Source of the DNA: Lachnospiraceae bacterium NK4A144
GTDB lineage: Bacteria; Bacillota; Clostridia; Lachnospirales; Lachnospiraceae
Length of the DNA stretch: 64,000 nucleotides
Assembly (NCBI GenBank): GCA_000424365.1
Contig: KE384175.1
Location: 1 to 64,000, forward strand
Direction of reading: 5' to 3'
Both the position numbers and the translations under genes were made by a program. A model generated the notes under the pieces. It was not told the origin of the DNA. It worked only from the letters and a program-made list of their open reading frames with translations, and made no database searches. Within the stretch, counting starts at the first letter, position 1, and the number at the start of each line of letters is the position of its first letter. Shown here in pieces: positions 1 through 6,513 of this stretch.

Positions 1-2
1 GG

Positions 3-206
3 AAGGAACCTAAGACTAAGATGAGAAATCTGATTAAGAAGGGAATTCCGGAATACTATGCATATATGGCGGCTAATAGCCGCAAGGGACATTGGTTCTG
101 TTCTAACCTAACAACGGTTAAGCGAGCTATGTCAAAAGAAAGACTGATAAACAGTGGCTTTTATGATTTAGCCACAGCCTATCAGTCTGTGCACGTCAAC
201 TATTGA
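3..206 (+). CDS. Group II intron reverse transcriptase/maturase, C-terminal end (partial)
   Basis: An open frame enters from the left edge and stops at 206. The last ~60 residues match the very conserved C-terminus of bacterial group II intron-encoded proteins: GIPEYYAYMAANSRKGHW, then NLTTVKRAMSKERL and GFYDLATAYQSVHVNY. In this family the region follows the maturase (X) domain and helps splice and mobilise the host intron. The reverse transcriptase domain lies outside the window. The stop is directly followed by an intron domain V/VI structure, which confirms the assignment. The codon chosen for position 3 is only the first readable codon, not a start. Confidence 0.9.
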   Translation, partial: KEPKTKMRNLIKKGIPEYYAYMAANSRKGHWFCSNLTTVKRAMSKERLINSGFYDLATAYQSVHVNY

Positions 207-277
207 AAGCGCCGTATACCGAACGGTTCGTACGGTGCTGTGAGAGGACGGCGGTTAGTCACCGCCTCCTACTCGAT
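207..277 (+). ncRNA. Group II intron 3' end (domains V and VI)
   Basis: Immediately after the maturase stop, AGCGCCGTA (208-216) pairs with TACGGTGCT (231-239) to form a domain V-like hairpin. Next, GGCGGT (250-255) pairs with ACCGCC (261-266) inside a longer helix ending CCTACTCGAT, with an unpaired A of the kind used as the domain VI branch point. The intron should end near 277 (consensus AY). The interrupted target is not identifiable from the bases that follow. Confidence 0.75.
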
Positions 278-394
278 TTTTGAAAAAAGCGATAAATAAA
301 ATTTTGTGCCAAAATCAGTACATAGGAATGTGTACATATATAGATTCATGCTATAATTGATTCGCTATTGTTATAAATGGAGGGTTAATTAGAA
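278..394 (+). promoter_or_regulatory. Intergenic promoter region before the sugar transferase
   Basis: A -10 box TATAAT lies at 352-357; the -35 is weak (TGTGTA at 329-334, 17-bp spacing). GTACA (318-322) and TGTAC (331-335) form a small inverted repeat over the -35 position. The gene start follows a GGAGGG ribosome site near 381. Confidence 0.4.
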
Positions 395-1807
395 ATGCTG
401 CTTCGCTCAAGGCAACTCAGGAGAACGATACTGCTGATAATCGATATTACAACACTTTTGCTGTCTTTTACGATTTCATGGATGTTTAGATTTGGAAATA
501 TACATACATGGACATATCAGGAACTATATCGTACCACGATGGTGGTCATGGTACTTATGTATATACTTGTATTTTTGTTTCATGACAGCAGGCGTCCGCC
601 GGTGATGAGTCAGGGAGTTTTTGACACGATGTTGTCTGTGTTTATGAACCAGGCATTGATGACGGCGTTTCTGTTTGTATATTTCTTTGCCACACAGCAG
701 GGAACGTTGGTATCTCGTTATGTTATCGGTATGACTGTTGCCATTAATCTTGCTGTCAATATCATTTCGAGGTTGATTTATGTGACATTCTTGAGAAATT
801 GCACCGGAAATGAAGATAATATGACTAATGTCATGTTGGTAGCATTGGCTGATGATGCACCAAGGATACTTCATAGGATGAAGGATAATGTGAATTTTAC
901 AAGAGTTTCATGTATCACTATACTTGATGAAGATCTGATAGGGACAAAAATAGATGGTGTGCCTGTAGTCGGTAATAGAAACAATTATCTTGAAACGCAC
1001 AGACATTACGTTTTTGACGAAGTGTTTATTCACCTTCCATATGATTATCATTTTCCGCTAAGAAATCTGATATTGGGCTTTGAACAGATGGGAATAACTG
1101 TAAATCTGAATGTAGAAGTCTTCAATATCGATGCCAGAGAAAAGCAGATTCGTAAGTTTGGCGGTTATCAGGTTATTTCCTTTAGTGCGGTTAATCTGAA
1201 TACAGGTGGACTGGTAATAAAAAGGTTTATAGATATCATTGGAAGTATAATTGGTTTGATGATCTGTGGAATAGCACTATTGATCTTTGGGCCGATAATT
1301 CATTTTACAAGTGAGGGACCGATATTTTTTGCTCAGACCCGAGTAGGAATAAACGGAAGACGTTTTCAGATCTACAAGCTCAGAACCATGTACCAGGATG
1401 CTGAGGAAAGAAAAAAAGAACTGATGGCTAAAAATGAGATGAATGGTCTGATGTTCAAGATGAAGGATGATCCGAGGATCACGCCGATCGGCAAATTTTT
1501 AAGAAAGACTAGCATAGATGAGCTGCCGCAGTTTTGGAACGTTCTGAAGGGAGATATGAGCCTTGTTGGAACCAGACCGCCGACGGTGGATGAATATGAG
1601 CAGTATGGAAGTTATCATATGAGACGTCTGTCCATACGTCCGGGTATCACAGGCATGTGGCAGGTTTCCGGAAGATCAAACATCACTGATTTTGAAGATG
1701 TTGTCCGTCTGGATCTGCAATATATTGATAACTGGTCGGTATTACTTGATTTCAAGCTACTGTGTATGACAGTTTGGACGGTGGTATTTGGAAAAGGTGC
1801 TTCATAA
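395..1807 (+). CDS. Exopolysaccharide polyprenyl-glycosylphosphotransferase
   Basis: This is a 470-residue membrane enzyme of the WbaP/EpsL type that transfers a sugar-1-phosphate from a nucleotide sugar to undecaprenyl phosphate, starting exopolysaccharide or surface-glycan repeat units. It has four or five N-terminal membrane segments (residues ~10-120), a CoA-binding-like Rossmann domain in the middle, another membrane helix (~275-305), and the bacterial sugar-transferase core (KRFIDIIGSIIGL, FFAQTRVGINGRRFQIYKLRTM, LRKTSIDELPQFWNVLKGDMSLVGTRPP). The length is normal. No other glycan gene is adjacent, so the target glycan is unknown. The ATG follows GGAGGG at good spacing. Confidence 0.92.
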   Translation: MLLRSRQLRRTILLIIDITTLLLSFTISWMFRFGNIHTWTYQELYRTTMVVMVLMYILVFLFHDSRRPPVMSQGVFDTMLSVFMNQALMTAFLFVYFFATQQGTLVSRYVIGMTVAINLAVNIISRLIYVTFLRNCTGNEDNMTNVMLVALADDAPRILHRMKDNVNFTRVSCITILDEDLIGTKIDGVPVVGNRNNYLETHRHYVFDEVFIHLPYDYHFPLRNLILGFEQMGITVNLNVEVFNIDAREKQIRKFGGYQVISFSAVNLNTGGLVIKRFIDIIGSIIGLMICGIALLIFGPIIHFTSEGPIFFAQTRVGINGRRFQIYKLRTMYQDAEERKKELMAKNEMNGLMFKMKDDPRITPIGKFLRKTSIDELPQFWNVLKGDMSLVGTRPPTVDEYEQYGSYHMRRLSIRPGITGMWQVSGRSNITDFEDVVRLDLQYIDNWSVLLDFKLLCMTVWTVVFGKGAS

Positions 1808-1829
1808 GAAAAATATGTGGACATAAAGC

Positions 1830-1859
1830 GACCGGACGGTTTGGAGGGGCCGTCCGGTC
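1830..1859 (+). terminator. Perfect 10-bp GC-rich hairpin after the sugar transferase
   Basis: GACCGGACGG (1830-1839) pairs exactly with CCGTCCGGTC (1850-1859) over a 10-nt loop. Only one T follows, so a classical intrinsic terminator is doubtful; it may instead stabilise the 3' end of the mRNA. Confidence 0.45.
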
Positions 1860-2073
1860 TAAAGGAGAGTATTAGTTGTTGGTATTAAACCAACGAAGGG
1901 GGAGAATATCTATATGAATTACTTATCGCCGTAATTCATTCAAATGAAGTTTTCGTCGCTTCACTTGATAGACATAGTATATCGAAGATTTGTGACTAAA
2001 AAGTGTTTGTAAATTAAATGATTTGTAAACCAACGCTAAAATAAATCGAAAATTTCTTAAGAAAAAAGAAATT
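1860..2073. other. Intergenic stretch, convergent gene ends
   Basis: This holds only very short open frames. GTTGG and CCAAC pair locally near 1877-1893. AAAATTTCTT and AAGAAATTTT (about 2050-2075) form an AT-rich hairpin next to the mrp stop that could terminate the minus-strand transcript. Nothing else is seen. Confidence 0.3.
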
Positions 2074-2904
2074 TTATTCAGCTAGTTTTTTAAGCGCGGT
2101 CATTATACCGTCCAGATAATCACCATTGAAACCTTCTATAGTACCCTTATCAGCGCGTTCTGCGATCTCGGGGATCATAGGTATCTGACCAAGTACCGGT
2201 ATCTTATATTTATCTGCAACTTCCTGCACATGACTATTTCCAAAAATATCAATTCTCTTTCCACAGTCAGGACAAATAGCATAGCTCATATTTTCAACAA
2301 GACCGAGGATAGGTATATTCATCTGCTCGGAAAGATTTACGGCCTTTTCAACTATCATGCTGACAAGCTCCTGTGGGCTTGTAACAACGATGATTCCATC
2401 AACCGGAAGTGACTGAAATACAGTGAGCAGAACATCGCCTGTTCCCGGAGGCATATCTACAAACATGTAATCGACATCTCCCCAGACAACTTCAGACCAG
2501 AACTGTTTAACAGCGCTGGCAAGGATAGGTCCGCGCCATGCCACAGGATCTGATTCATTATCAAGGATAAGGTTAATGGACATAAGCTTTATACCTGTTT
2601 CTGTTTCAACAGGAAGGAGACCTTCTTCGGTTCCGTAAGCTTTTTCGTGGGCTCCAAACATGCAGGGGATAGAAGGTCCGGTTATATCTGCGTCGAGAAT
2701 AGCAGAAGTATAACCCATTCTGTTTGCAGAGATTGCAGAAAGAGCAGTTACGAGAGATTTTCCTACACCACCTTTGCCGCTGACGATACCGATCACTTTC
2801 TTGACACGGCTTCCGGGATTGGCAGGTTCTAATAAACTTCTCTGACTGCAGGAAGATCCGCAGTTGCTGCAGTTATGTGTACAATTTTCAGATGACTCGC
2901 TCAT
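2074..2904 (-). CDS. Mrp/NBP35-family Fe-S cluster carrier ATPase
   Basis: This 276-residue ParA/MinD-superfamily ATPase is predicted to carry Fe-S clusters to apoproteins in the cytoplasm. The deviant Walker A SGKGGVGKS is at residues 42-50, with ILDADITGPS and DMPPGTGD motifs after it. The N-terminus is cysteine-rich (CxxxCxxC...C within the first 20 residues), as in NBP35-like proteins. The CPDCGK motif near residue 211 is the CxxC that holds a bridging cluster between two subunits in this family. It is transcribed alone from its own promoter. Confidence 0.93.
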   Translation of the reverse strand: MSESSENCTHNCSNCGSSCSQRSLLEPANPGSRVKKVIGIVSGKGGVGKSLVTALSAISANRMGYTSAILDADITGPSIPCMFGAHEKAYGTEEGLLPVETETGIKLMSINLILDNESDPVAWRGPILASAVKQFWSEVVWGDVDYMFVDMPPGTGDVLLTVFQSLPVDGIIVVTSPQELVSMIVEKAVNLSEQMNIPILGLVENMSYAICPDCGKRIDIFGNSHVQEVADKYKIPVLGQIPMIPEIAERADKGTIEGFNGDYLDGIMTALKKLAE

Positions 2905-2981
2905 TAAAGATTCCTCCTAATTATAAACGTCAGTAAATAGCTGACTAAATGTTGACGGATGCCCTTATACGGACAATTCAC

Positions 2982-3010
2982 ATCATAACTGTGCAAAGAT
3001 TTTGGCACAA
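2982..3010 (-). promoter_or_regulatory. Promoter of the mrp gene
   Basis: Read on the minus strand, TTGTGC (3010-3005) and TATGAT (2987-2982) are separated by exactly 17 bp. The leader then runs ~70 nt and contains a GTCA/TGAC hairpin before a GAGGAA ribosome site. Confidence 0.55.
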
Positions 3011-3070
3011 CTAGGTTACAGTATACCATATTTGAAAATTGTTGGTAATTTTATCCAAAAATATCACTTG

Positions 3071-3099
3071 TTGTGTGAGGCAAGTAATGATAATATAAC
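3071..3099 (+). promoter_or_regulatory. Promoter of the CheC-like gene
   Basis: TTGTGT (3071-3076), a 17-bp spacer and TATAAC (3094-3099) predict a transcript start near 3106. This gives a ~148-nt leader with at least one well-placed short open frame. Confidence 0.5.
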
Positions 3100-3205
3100 A
3101 ATAAACTGAGGTATTCTGTATGGATAGGGGTGAAAATTCATACAGGAGAGGGGTAGGCATATATCTTAATGCTTTACTGAGAAGAGGCGTCACAGGAGGG
3201 CATGT

Positions 3206-3253
3206 ATGAAGGATGTATGCTATTTGTCGGACGCTTCGGAATGGAGAGTATAG
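3206..3253 (+). CDS. 15-codon leader ORF abutting the CheC-like gene
   Basis: ATG at 3206 sits 5 nt after a strong AGGAGGG ribosome site. The frame encodes MKDVCYLSDASEWRV and stops with TAG at 3251-3253. The next base is the A of the downstream ATG (TAG|ATG). The layout suggests translational coupling or a leader peptide. There is no homology to lean on, so it may be chance. Confidence 0.3.
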   Translation: MKDVCYLSDASEWRV

Positions 3254-3874
3254 ATGAGTACCGAAGTATTAACATCAGTACAGGTCGATGTACTTGGCGA
3301 AATTGCAAATATCAGTATGGGTAATTCGGCAACCTCCCTTAGCATGATGCTTAATAGGAAGGTAGATATCACCACGCCGAGTGTAAAGATCATTAAAAGA
3401 TCGGAAGCACTGGATGACTATGAGAAAACGTGTATTTTTGTACAGATTCATTATATTAAGGGTCTCTCAGGTAATAATGTGCTCGTATTGAAGGAACGGG
3501 ACGTTCAGATCATGACAGACCTTATGATGGGTGGAAACGGTACAAACATCGCCGGAGATCTGACAGAACTTCATTTGTCAGCAGTTTCTGAGGCGATGAA
3601 TCAGATGATGGGAACAGCAGCAACATCATTGTCATCTCTTCTCAATATCCCTACCGATATCAGTACACCGGAAGTTAATACGATCGATGTAGAATCGGTA
3701 AAGATATTTGAAAAGATATTTGAAGGTAAGAAGGATAACTTTGTGAAAGTTGCCTTCCGTATAACAGTAGGTGATCTTATCGACTCTACAATGGTTCAGC
3801 TCTATCCGATAGATTTCGCTATTGAAATGATAGAGGAGTTCCAGAAAGTAGAGGAACGTGAAAGAAATAAGTAA
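3254..3874 (+). CDS. CheC/FliY-type CheY-P phosphatase domain protein
   Basis: This 206-residue protein has two CheC-type active-site helices. GEIANISMGNSATSLS (about 15-30) and SEAMNQMMGTAATSLS (about 115-130) both keep the Glu and Asn that position water to dephosphorylate CheY-P. In B. subtilis-type chemotaxis this activity is carried by CheC or by the N-terminal part of the switch protein FliY. Here the C-terminal FliN/SpoA domain of FliY is absent and no cheD follows. It is therefore a stand-alone phosphatase, perhaps part of a distributed chemotaxis set. No flagellar genes are in the window. Confidence 0.85.
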   Translation: MSTEVLTSVQVDVLGEIANISMGNSATSLSMMLNRKVDITTPSVKIIKRSEALDDYEKTCIFVQIHYIKGLSGNNVLVLKERDVQIMTDLMMGGNGTNIAGDLTELHLSAVSEAMNQMMGTAATSLSSLLNIPTDISTPEVNTIDVESVKIFEKIFEGKKDNFVKVAFRITVGDLIDSTMVQLYPIDFAIEMIEEFQKVEERERNK

Positions 3875-3879
3875 AACAG

Positions 3880-4614
3880 TTATTCGCTGATGATCTTTCC
3901 GTCAAGAGAGATAGTTACTACTTGCCATGGAATGAACTTACCGCTGTTTTTCAAGGCGTTGACGGCAGCGTATTCAAGACCTCCGCAGCATGGAACCTCC
4001 ATTCGGACTACTTTCATGCTGCGGATATTATTGTTTTTAAGGATAGCTGTGAGTTTTTCCTGATAGTCTGTATCATCAAGTTTAGGACAACCCACGAGGA
4101 CCACGTGATTACGGATAAAATCTTCGTGGAAACGGGCATAGGCATAGGCTGTACAGTCCGCTGCGATGAGAAGGTTTGCGTTGTCATAAAAAGATGCTTT
4201 ATCAGAAAGCAGGCGTATCTGTACAGGCCACTGTTTGAGTTCACTAATGCCCGCCTGTTTTGCTGTAGATGGAGTTTCGCTCATGCCTGTCGTGTTTTCA
4301 GAAACAGGTTCTCTTTTTAAAATCTGCTCTCTGGTTCCGGGACAGCCGCTGAAATGTGCGTGAGAGACAGTCTTCTGGCTCTGTTTATGGGCTTTAACTG
4401 CATCGTCATCATATTCTGCTGCTTCTCTTTCGATGATCCTTATTGCGCCTGTAGGACACTCAGGAAGACAGTCGCCAAGTCCGTCACAGAAATCATCTTT
4501 AATAAGACGTGCTTTTCCATTTACTATCTCAATGGCGCTTTCGTGACAGGCATTAGCACATAGTCCGCAGCCGTTACATTTCTCTTCGTTAATATCAATA
4601 ATTTTTCTAACCAT
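3880..4614 (-). CDS. 2x[4Fe-4S] ferredoxin-domain protein
   Basis: A 244-residue cytoplasmic electron-transfer protein. Two ferredoxin motifs stand at the N-terminus (CNGCGLCANAC at about 13-23; CDGLGDCLPEC at about 43-53). The C-terminal half keeps conserved segments seen in this clostridial family: LIAADCTAYAY, VLVGCPKLDD and VRMEVPCCGGLEYA, with a Cys-Cys pair that may bind another cofactor. It is divergent from a Crp/Fnr regulator, an arrangement common for nitrosative-stress or redox genes (Hcp-type) in Clostridia, though hcp itself is not here. Its substrate is unknown. Confidence 0.85.
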   Translation of the reverse strand: MVRKIIDINEEKCNGCGLCANACHESAIEIVNGKARLIKDDFCDGLGDCLPECPTGAIRIIEREAAEYDDDAVKAHKQSQKTVSHAHFSGCPGTREQILKREPVSENTTGMSETPSTAKQAGISELKQWPVQIRLLSDKASFYDNANLLIAADCTAYAYARFHEDFIRNHVVLVGCPKLDDTDYQEKLTAILKNNNIRSMKVVRMEVPCCGGLEYAAVNALKNSGKFIPWQVVTISLDGKIISE

Positions 4615-4658
4615 GATTTCTCCTATACAAATGCTATTTATTTATCGTTGCCGTTATT

Positions 4659-4746
4659 ATGACGTTTACATCATTTATCATAATTAAATAATTGTTTTAT
4701 TTATGTAACAAATGATACATTTCTGCGGAAAGGTTTTAGATATGAT
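4659..4746 (+). promoter_or_regulatory. Divergent regulatory region with Crp/Fnr-like operators
   Basis: ATGTA-N8-TACAT (4703-4720) is a perfect 5-bp-arm palindrome of Crp/Fnr size. The -10 box TATGAT at 4741-4746 predicts a start near 4753, putting the palindrome centre (4711.5) at about -41.5, the class II activator position. There is no good -35, as expected for an activated promoter. A second imperfect palindrome, ATGACGTTTACATCAT (4659-4674), lies nearer the ferredoxin gene. Confidence 0.5.
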
Positions 4747-4784
4747 ATAGAAAGCTAATGACCTTGGCATGAAAGGAAATCTGT

Positions 4785-5480
4785 ATGGTGCAGAAATATA
4801 AGCAGGTACTATTGGAAAGCAATCTTTTTAAGGGCCTTACTGAAGAAGATATTAGTGAGCTTATAAAGTGTGGGTTTGGCACACTTCGTACATATGATAA
4901 AAATGAAAATGTTTTCCATGAAACAGATCGACCTGAAAAGATAATGTTTCTTTTGTCCGGAAGTATTGTCATTGCAAAGGATACCTTCAGTGGGAGAAGG
5001 ATGATCATCACGGGGATCGAGCCCGGTGAGATCTTTGGAGAGGTATATGTATTTTCAGGACTTGATAGCTATGATATGTATGCTGAGGCGACAGAAAAGT
5101 CGGAGATACTTTTTTTAGACAGTAAACTGTTTGATGAGGAATCTTTTGAATGTGATCCGAGGATCATGATAAGGATCAGAAATAACCTTATGAGAATATT
5201 TGCTAAGAAGGCGTACATAATGAACCGCAGACTGAAGGTTTTGGGCGGGGCGAGTCTTAGAGGAAAGATTGTGAGATTTATGCTGGAGCGTCAGAAGAAA
5301 GATAAAGGAATAAATGCACCGATAATGCTGCTGCCAAGGGAGGAGATGGCAGATTATCTGAATGTGACCAGACCCTCGTTGTCGCGTGAACTTGGAAATA
5401 TGGTAAGAGATGGACTTATATCCGTAAAAGGAAAAAAAGTCGTAATACTGGATCAGGAAGGGTTAGAGGACTGTCTTTGA
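4785..5480 (+). CDS. Crp/Fnr-family transcriptional regulator
   Basis: A 231-residue regulator with an N-terminal cyclic-nucleotide-binding-type beta barrel (about 10-125; LSGSIVIAKDTFSGRRM, PGEIFGEVYVFSG) and a C-terminal winged helix (about 150-225; PREEMADYLNVTRPSLSRELGNMVRDGLI). There is no N-terminal cysteine cluster, so it is not a classic Fnr oxygen sensor. The domain order and neighbouring Fe-S protein resemble the HcpR-like group that controls nitrosative-stress genes; that role is inference. The palindrome at -41.5 of its own promoter suggests autoactivation. Confidence 0.85.
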   Translation: MVQKYKQVLLESNLFKGLTEEDISELIKCGFGTLRTYDKNENVFHETDRPEKIMFLLSGSIVIAKDTFSGRRMIITGIEPGEIFGEVYVFSGLDSYDMYAEATEKSEILFLDSKLFDEESFECDPRIMIRIRNNLMRIFAKKAYIMNRRLKVLGGASLRGKIVRFMLERQKKDKGINAPIMLLPREEMADYLNVTRPSLSRELGNMVRDGLISVKGKKVVILDQEGLEDCL

Positions 5481-5609
5481 TCAGAATAGTGTTTTTGTTT
5501 AAAAACTTGTTATAGAAACAACAAAACGTCAGACAAGCGTGTTATAATAATAAACAAATCTCGGGTTTGCTAAAAATAGCTGATAAGATCGCGAAATGAT
5601 GAAAGATAA

Positions 5610-5717
5610 TATAATATTGGAGATGCGGAAAGCAGGAGCTTTCCTATCGGTGCCGGATCCCATGATAGCAGAAAACGTTGTTTTTACAGGCTGTCGTGCA
5701 TGCCCGGCACCTTTTTT
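5610..5717 (+). ncRNA. Candidate structured small RNA ending in an intrinsic terminator
   Basis: Downstream of a TATAAT box (5610-5615), about 95 nt fold into two hairpins. The first is GGAAAGC/GCTTTCC (5627-5633 with 5638-5644). The second is a long composite hairpin with base GGTGCCGG/CCGGCACC (5649-5656 with 5704-5711), then CATGATAGC pairing with GCTGTCGTG (5661-5669 with 5690-5698, all nine positions pair including G-U). TTTTTT follows at 5712. No reading frame fits. It does not match the 4.5S, tmRNA or RNase P sequences I know. It could be only an elaborate terminator. Confidence 0.45.
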
Positions 5718-5781
5718 CTTATAGAAAATTCCGATGAAATTCCGCTAATGAAAAAATTTTTGAAAAATAATAAAAAAATGC

Positions 5782-5810
5782 TTGACGTATATATGGGGTT
5801 GAGGTATTAT
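5782..5810 (+). promoter_or_regulatory. Promoter of the tRNA gene
   Basis: TTGACG (5782-5787), a 17-bp spacer and TATTAT (5805-5810). The start would be near 5817. The 5' leader of the precursor contains a very GC-rich hairpin (GCCGCG with CGCGGC) in an AT-rich setting. Confidence 0.65.
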
Positions 5811-5851
5811 AAATATCGCGCCGCGGGAAAGCGCGGCGGACACAACTAAAT

Positions 5852-5926
5852 CGGGGTGTGGCTCAGTTTGGCTAGAGCGCCATCTTAGGGAGGTGGAGGC
5901 CGCAAGTTCGAATCTTGTCACTCCGA
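5852..5926 (+). tRNA. tRNA-Pro (anticodon AGG)
   Basis: The 75-nt cloverleaf is complete. The acceptor stem CGGGGTG pairs with CACTCCG and the D arm is GCTC...GAGC. The anticodon stem CCATC pairs with GGTGG around loop TTAGGGA, and the T arm is GCAAG-TTCGAAT-CTTGT, with discriminator A. The anticodon at 5887-5889 is AGG, reading CCU (proline). The CCA end is not encoded. The A at position 34 would have to be read directly or deaminated to inosine; most bacteria use A34 only in tRNA-Arg(ACG). Confidence 0.9.
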
Positions 5927-5937
5927 TTATTTTTAAG

Positions 5938-5974
5938 AGATGCGAAGACAGAAATGTTTTTCGCATCTTTTTTG
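5938..5974 (+). terminator. Terminator of the tRNA gene
   Basis: AGATGCGAA (5938-5946) pairs with TTCGCATCT (5960-5968) and runs into TTTTTT. Confidence 0.8.
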
Positions 5975-6068
5975 CTATATAAAAAATTCGGATAAGCGCT
6001 GATCATATCGTAAAAAGTGATGTGATAATAATTGTGATAAAAAACTTGATAAAATTTAACACTTTGCA

Positions 6069-6097
6069 TTGACAAAGTGATTGCGCTGAAGTAATAT
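6069..6097 (+). promoter_or_regulatory. Promoter of the T-box/trpXYZ operon
   Basis: Consensus TTGACA (6069-6074), a 17-bp spacer and TAATAT (6092-6097). Transcription should start near 6104, just upstream of the T-box leader. Confidence 0.75.
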
Positions 6098-6134
6098 AAG
6101 ATTCAATTAAATGACGCCGTTGAAATCAAAAAAA

Positions 6135-6450
6135 CGGAGGTTCATTTATAACTTAATAATAAAACCAATGAGAAAGAGGAGTAATTCATAAGAAGCTGAC
6201 TCAGAGAGCCGCAGGTGGTGGGATTGCGGTACAGGGACTGTGAATGAATGGACTTTTGAGGGCGAACTGAAGGGATCATTAAATTGATCCGTATAGGTGA
6301 GACGGCTGTTCCCCGTTATAGGAAAACACATATGTTGGTATGTGGTAATGAGAGGGCATTTTATATGCCAAGCAAGGTGGTACCGCAGGAGTAGACTTTA
6401 TTGCTCTTGTCCTTGCCAGTATGAAAACTGGCTGGGACAGGGGCTTTTTT
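6135..6450 (+). promoter_or_regulatory. T-box riboswitch leader, predicted Trp specifier (UGG)
   Basis: The leader has the classic elements: an AGAGAG motif in stem I (near 6205), a specifier-loop segment GAATGGACTTTTGAG with TGG at 6249-6251, the T-box core AAGGTGGTACCGC (6374-6386), and a long terminator. In the terminator, GCTCTTGTCC pairs with GGGACAGGGGC and an inner stem GCCAGT pairs with ACTGGC (6403-6444), followed by TTTTTT (6445-6450). Uncharged tRNA-Trp should stabilise the antiterminator and switch on trpXYZ. Assigning the codon relies on alignment with known T-boxes and agrees with the transporter type downstream. Confidence 0.88.
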
Positions 6451-6513
6451 GATGCCTCTAATCCCTGCCAAATAAGTGCAAAAGGTGCAAAACACCGGGA
6501 AATGGAGGACGTT

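Noticed and set aside
524-874. Minus-strand reading frames inside long plus-strand genes, such as 524-874, 37404-38033 and 47970-48509
   Set aside because: They lack ribosome sites, have improbable amino-acid composition and lie opposite clearly conserved genes.
304-3010. Shared TTGTGCCAAAATC near 304 (+) and 3010 (-) as a common operator
   Set aside because: In the mrp case it is the -35 box itself; at 304 no -10 is correctly spaced, so the match is probably chance.
5649-5717. 4.5S/SRP RNA
   Set aside because: The GGAAG-type tetraloop and asymmetric internal loop of helix 8 are absent.
6421-6513. Longer N-terminus for trpX
   Set aside because: The codons fall in the T-box terminator loop, and the signal peptide begins properly at 6514 after GGAGG.
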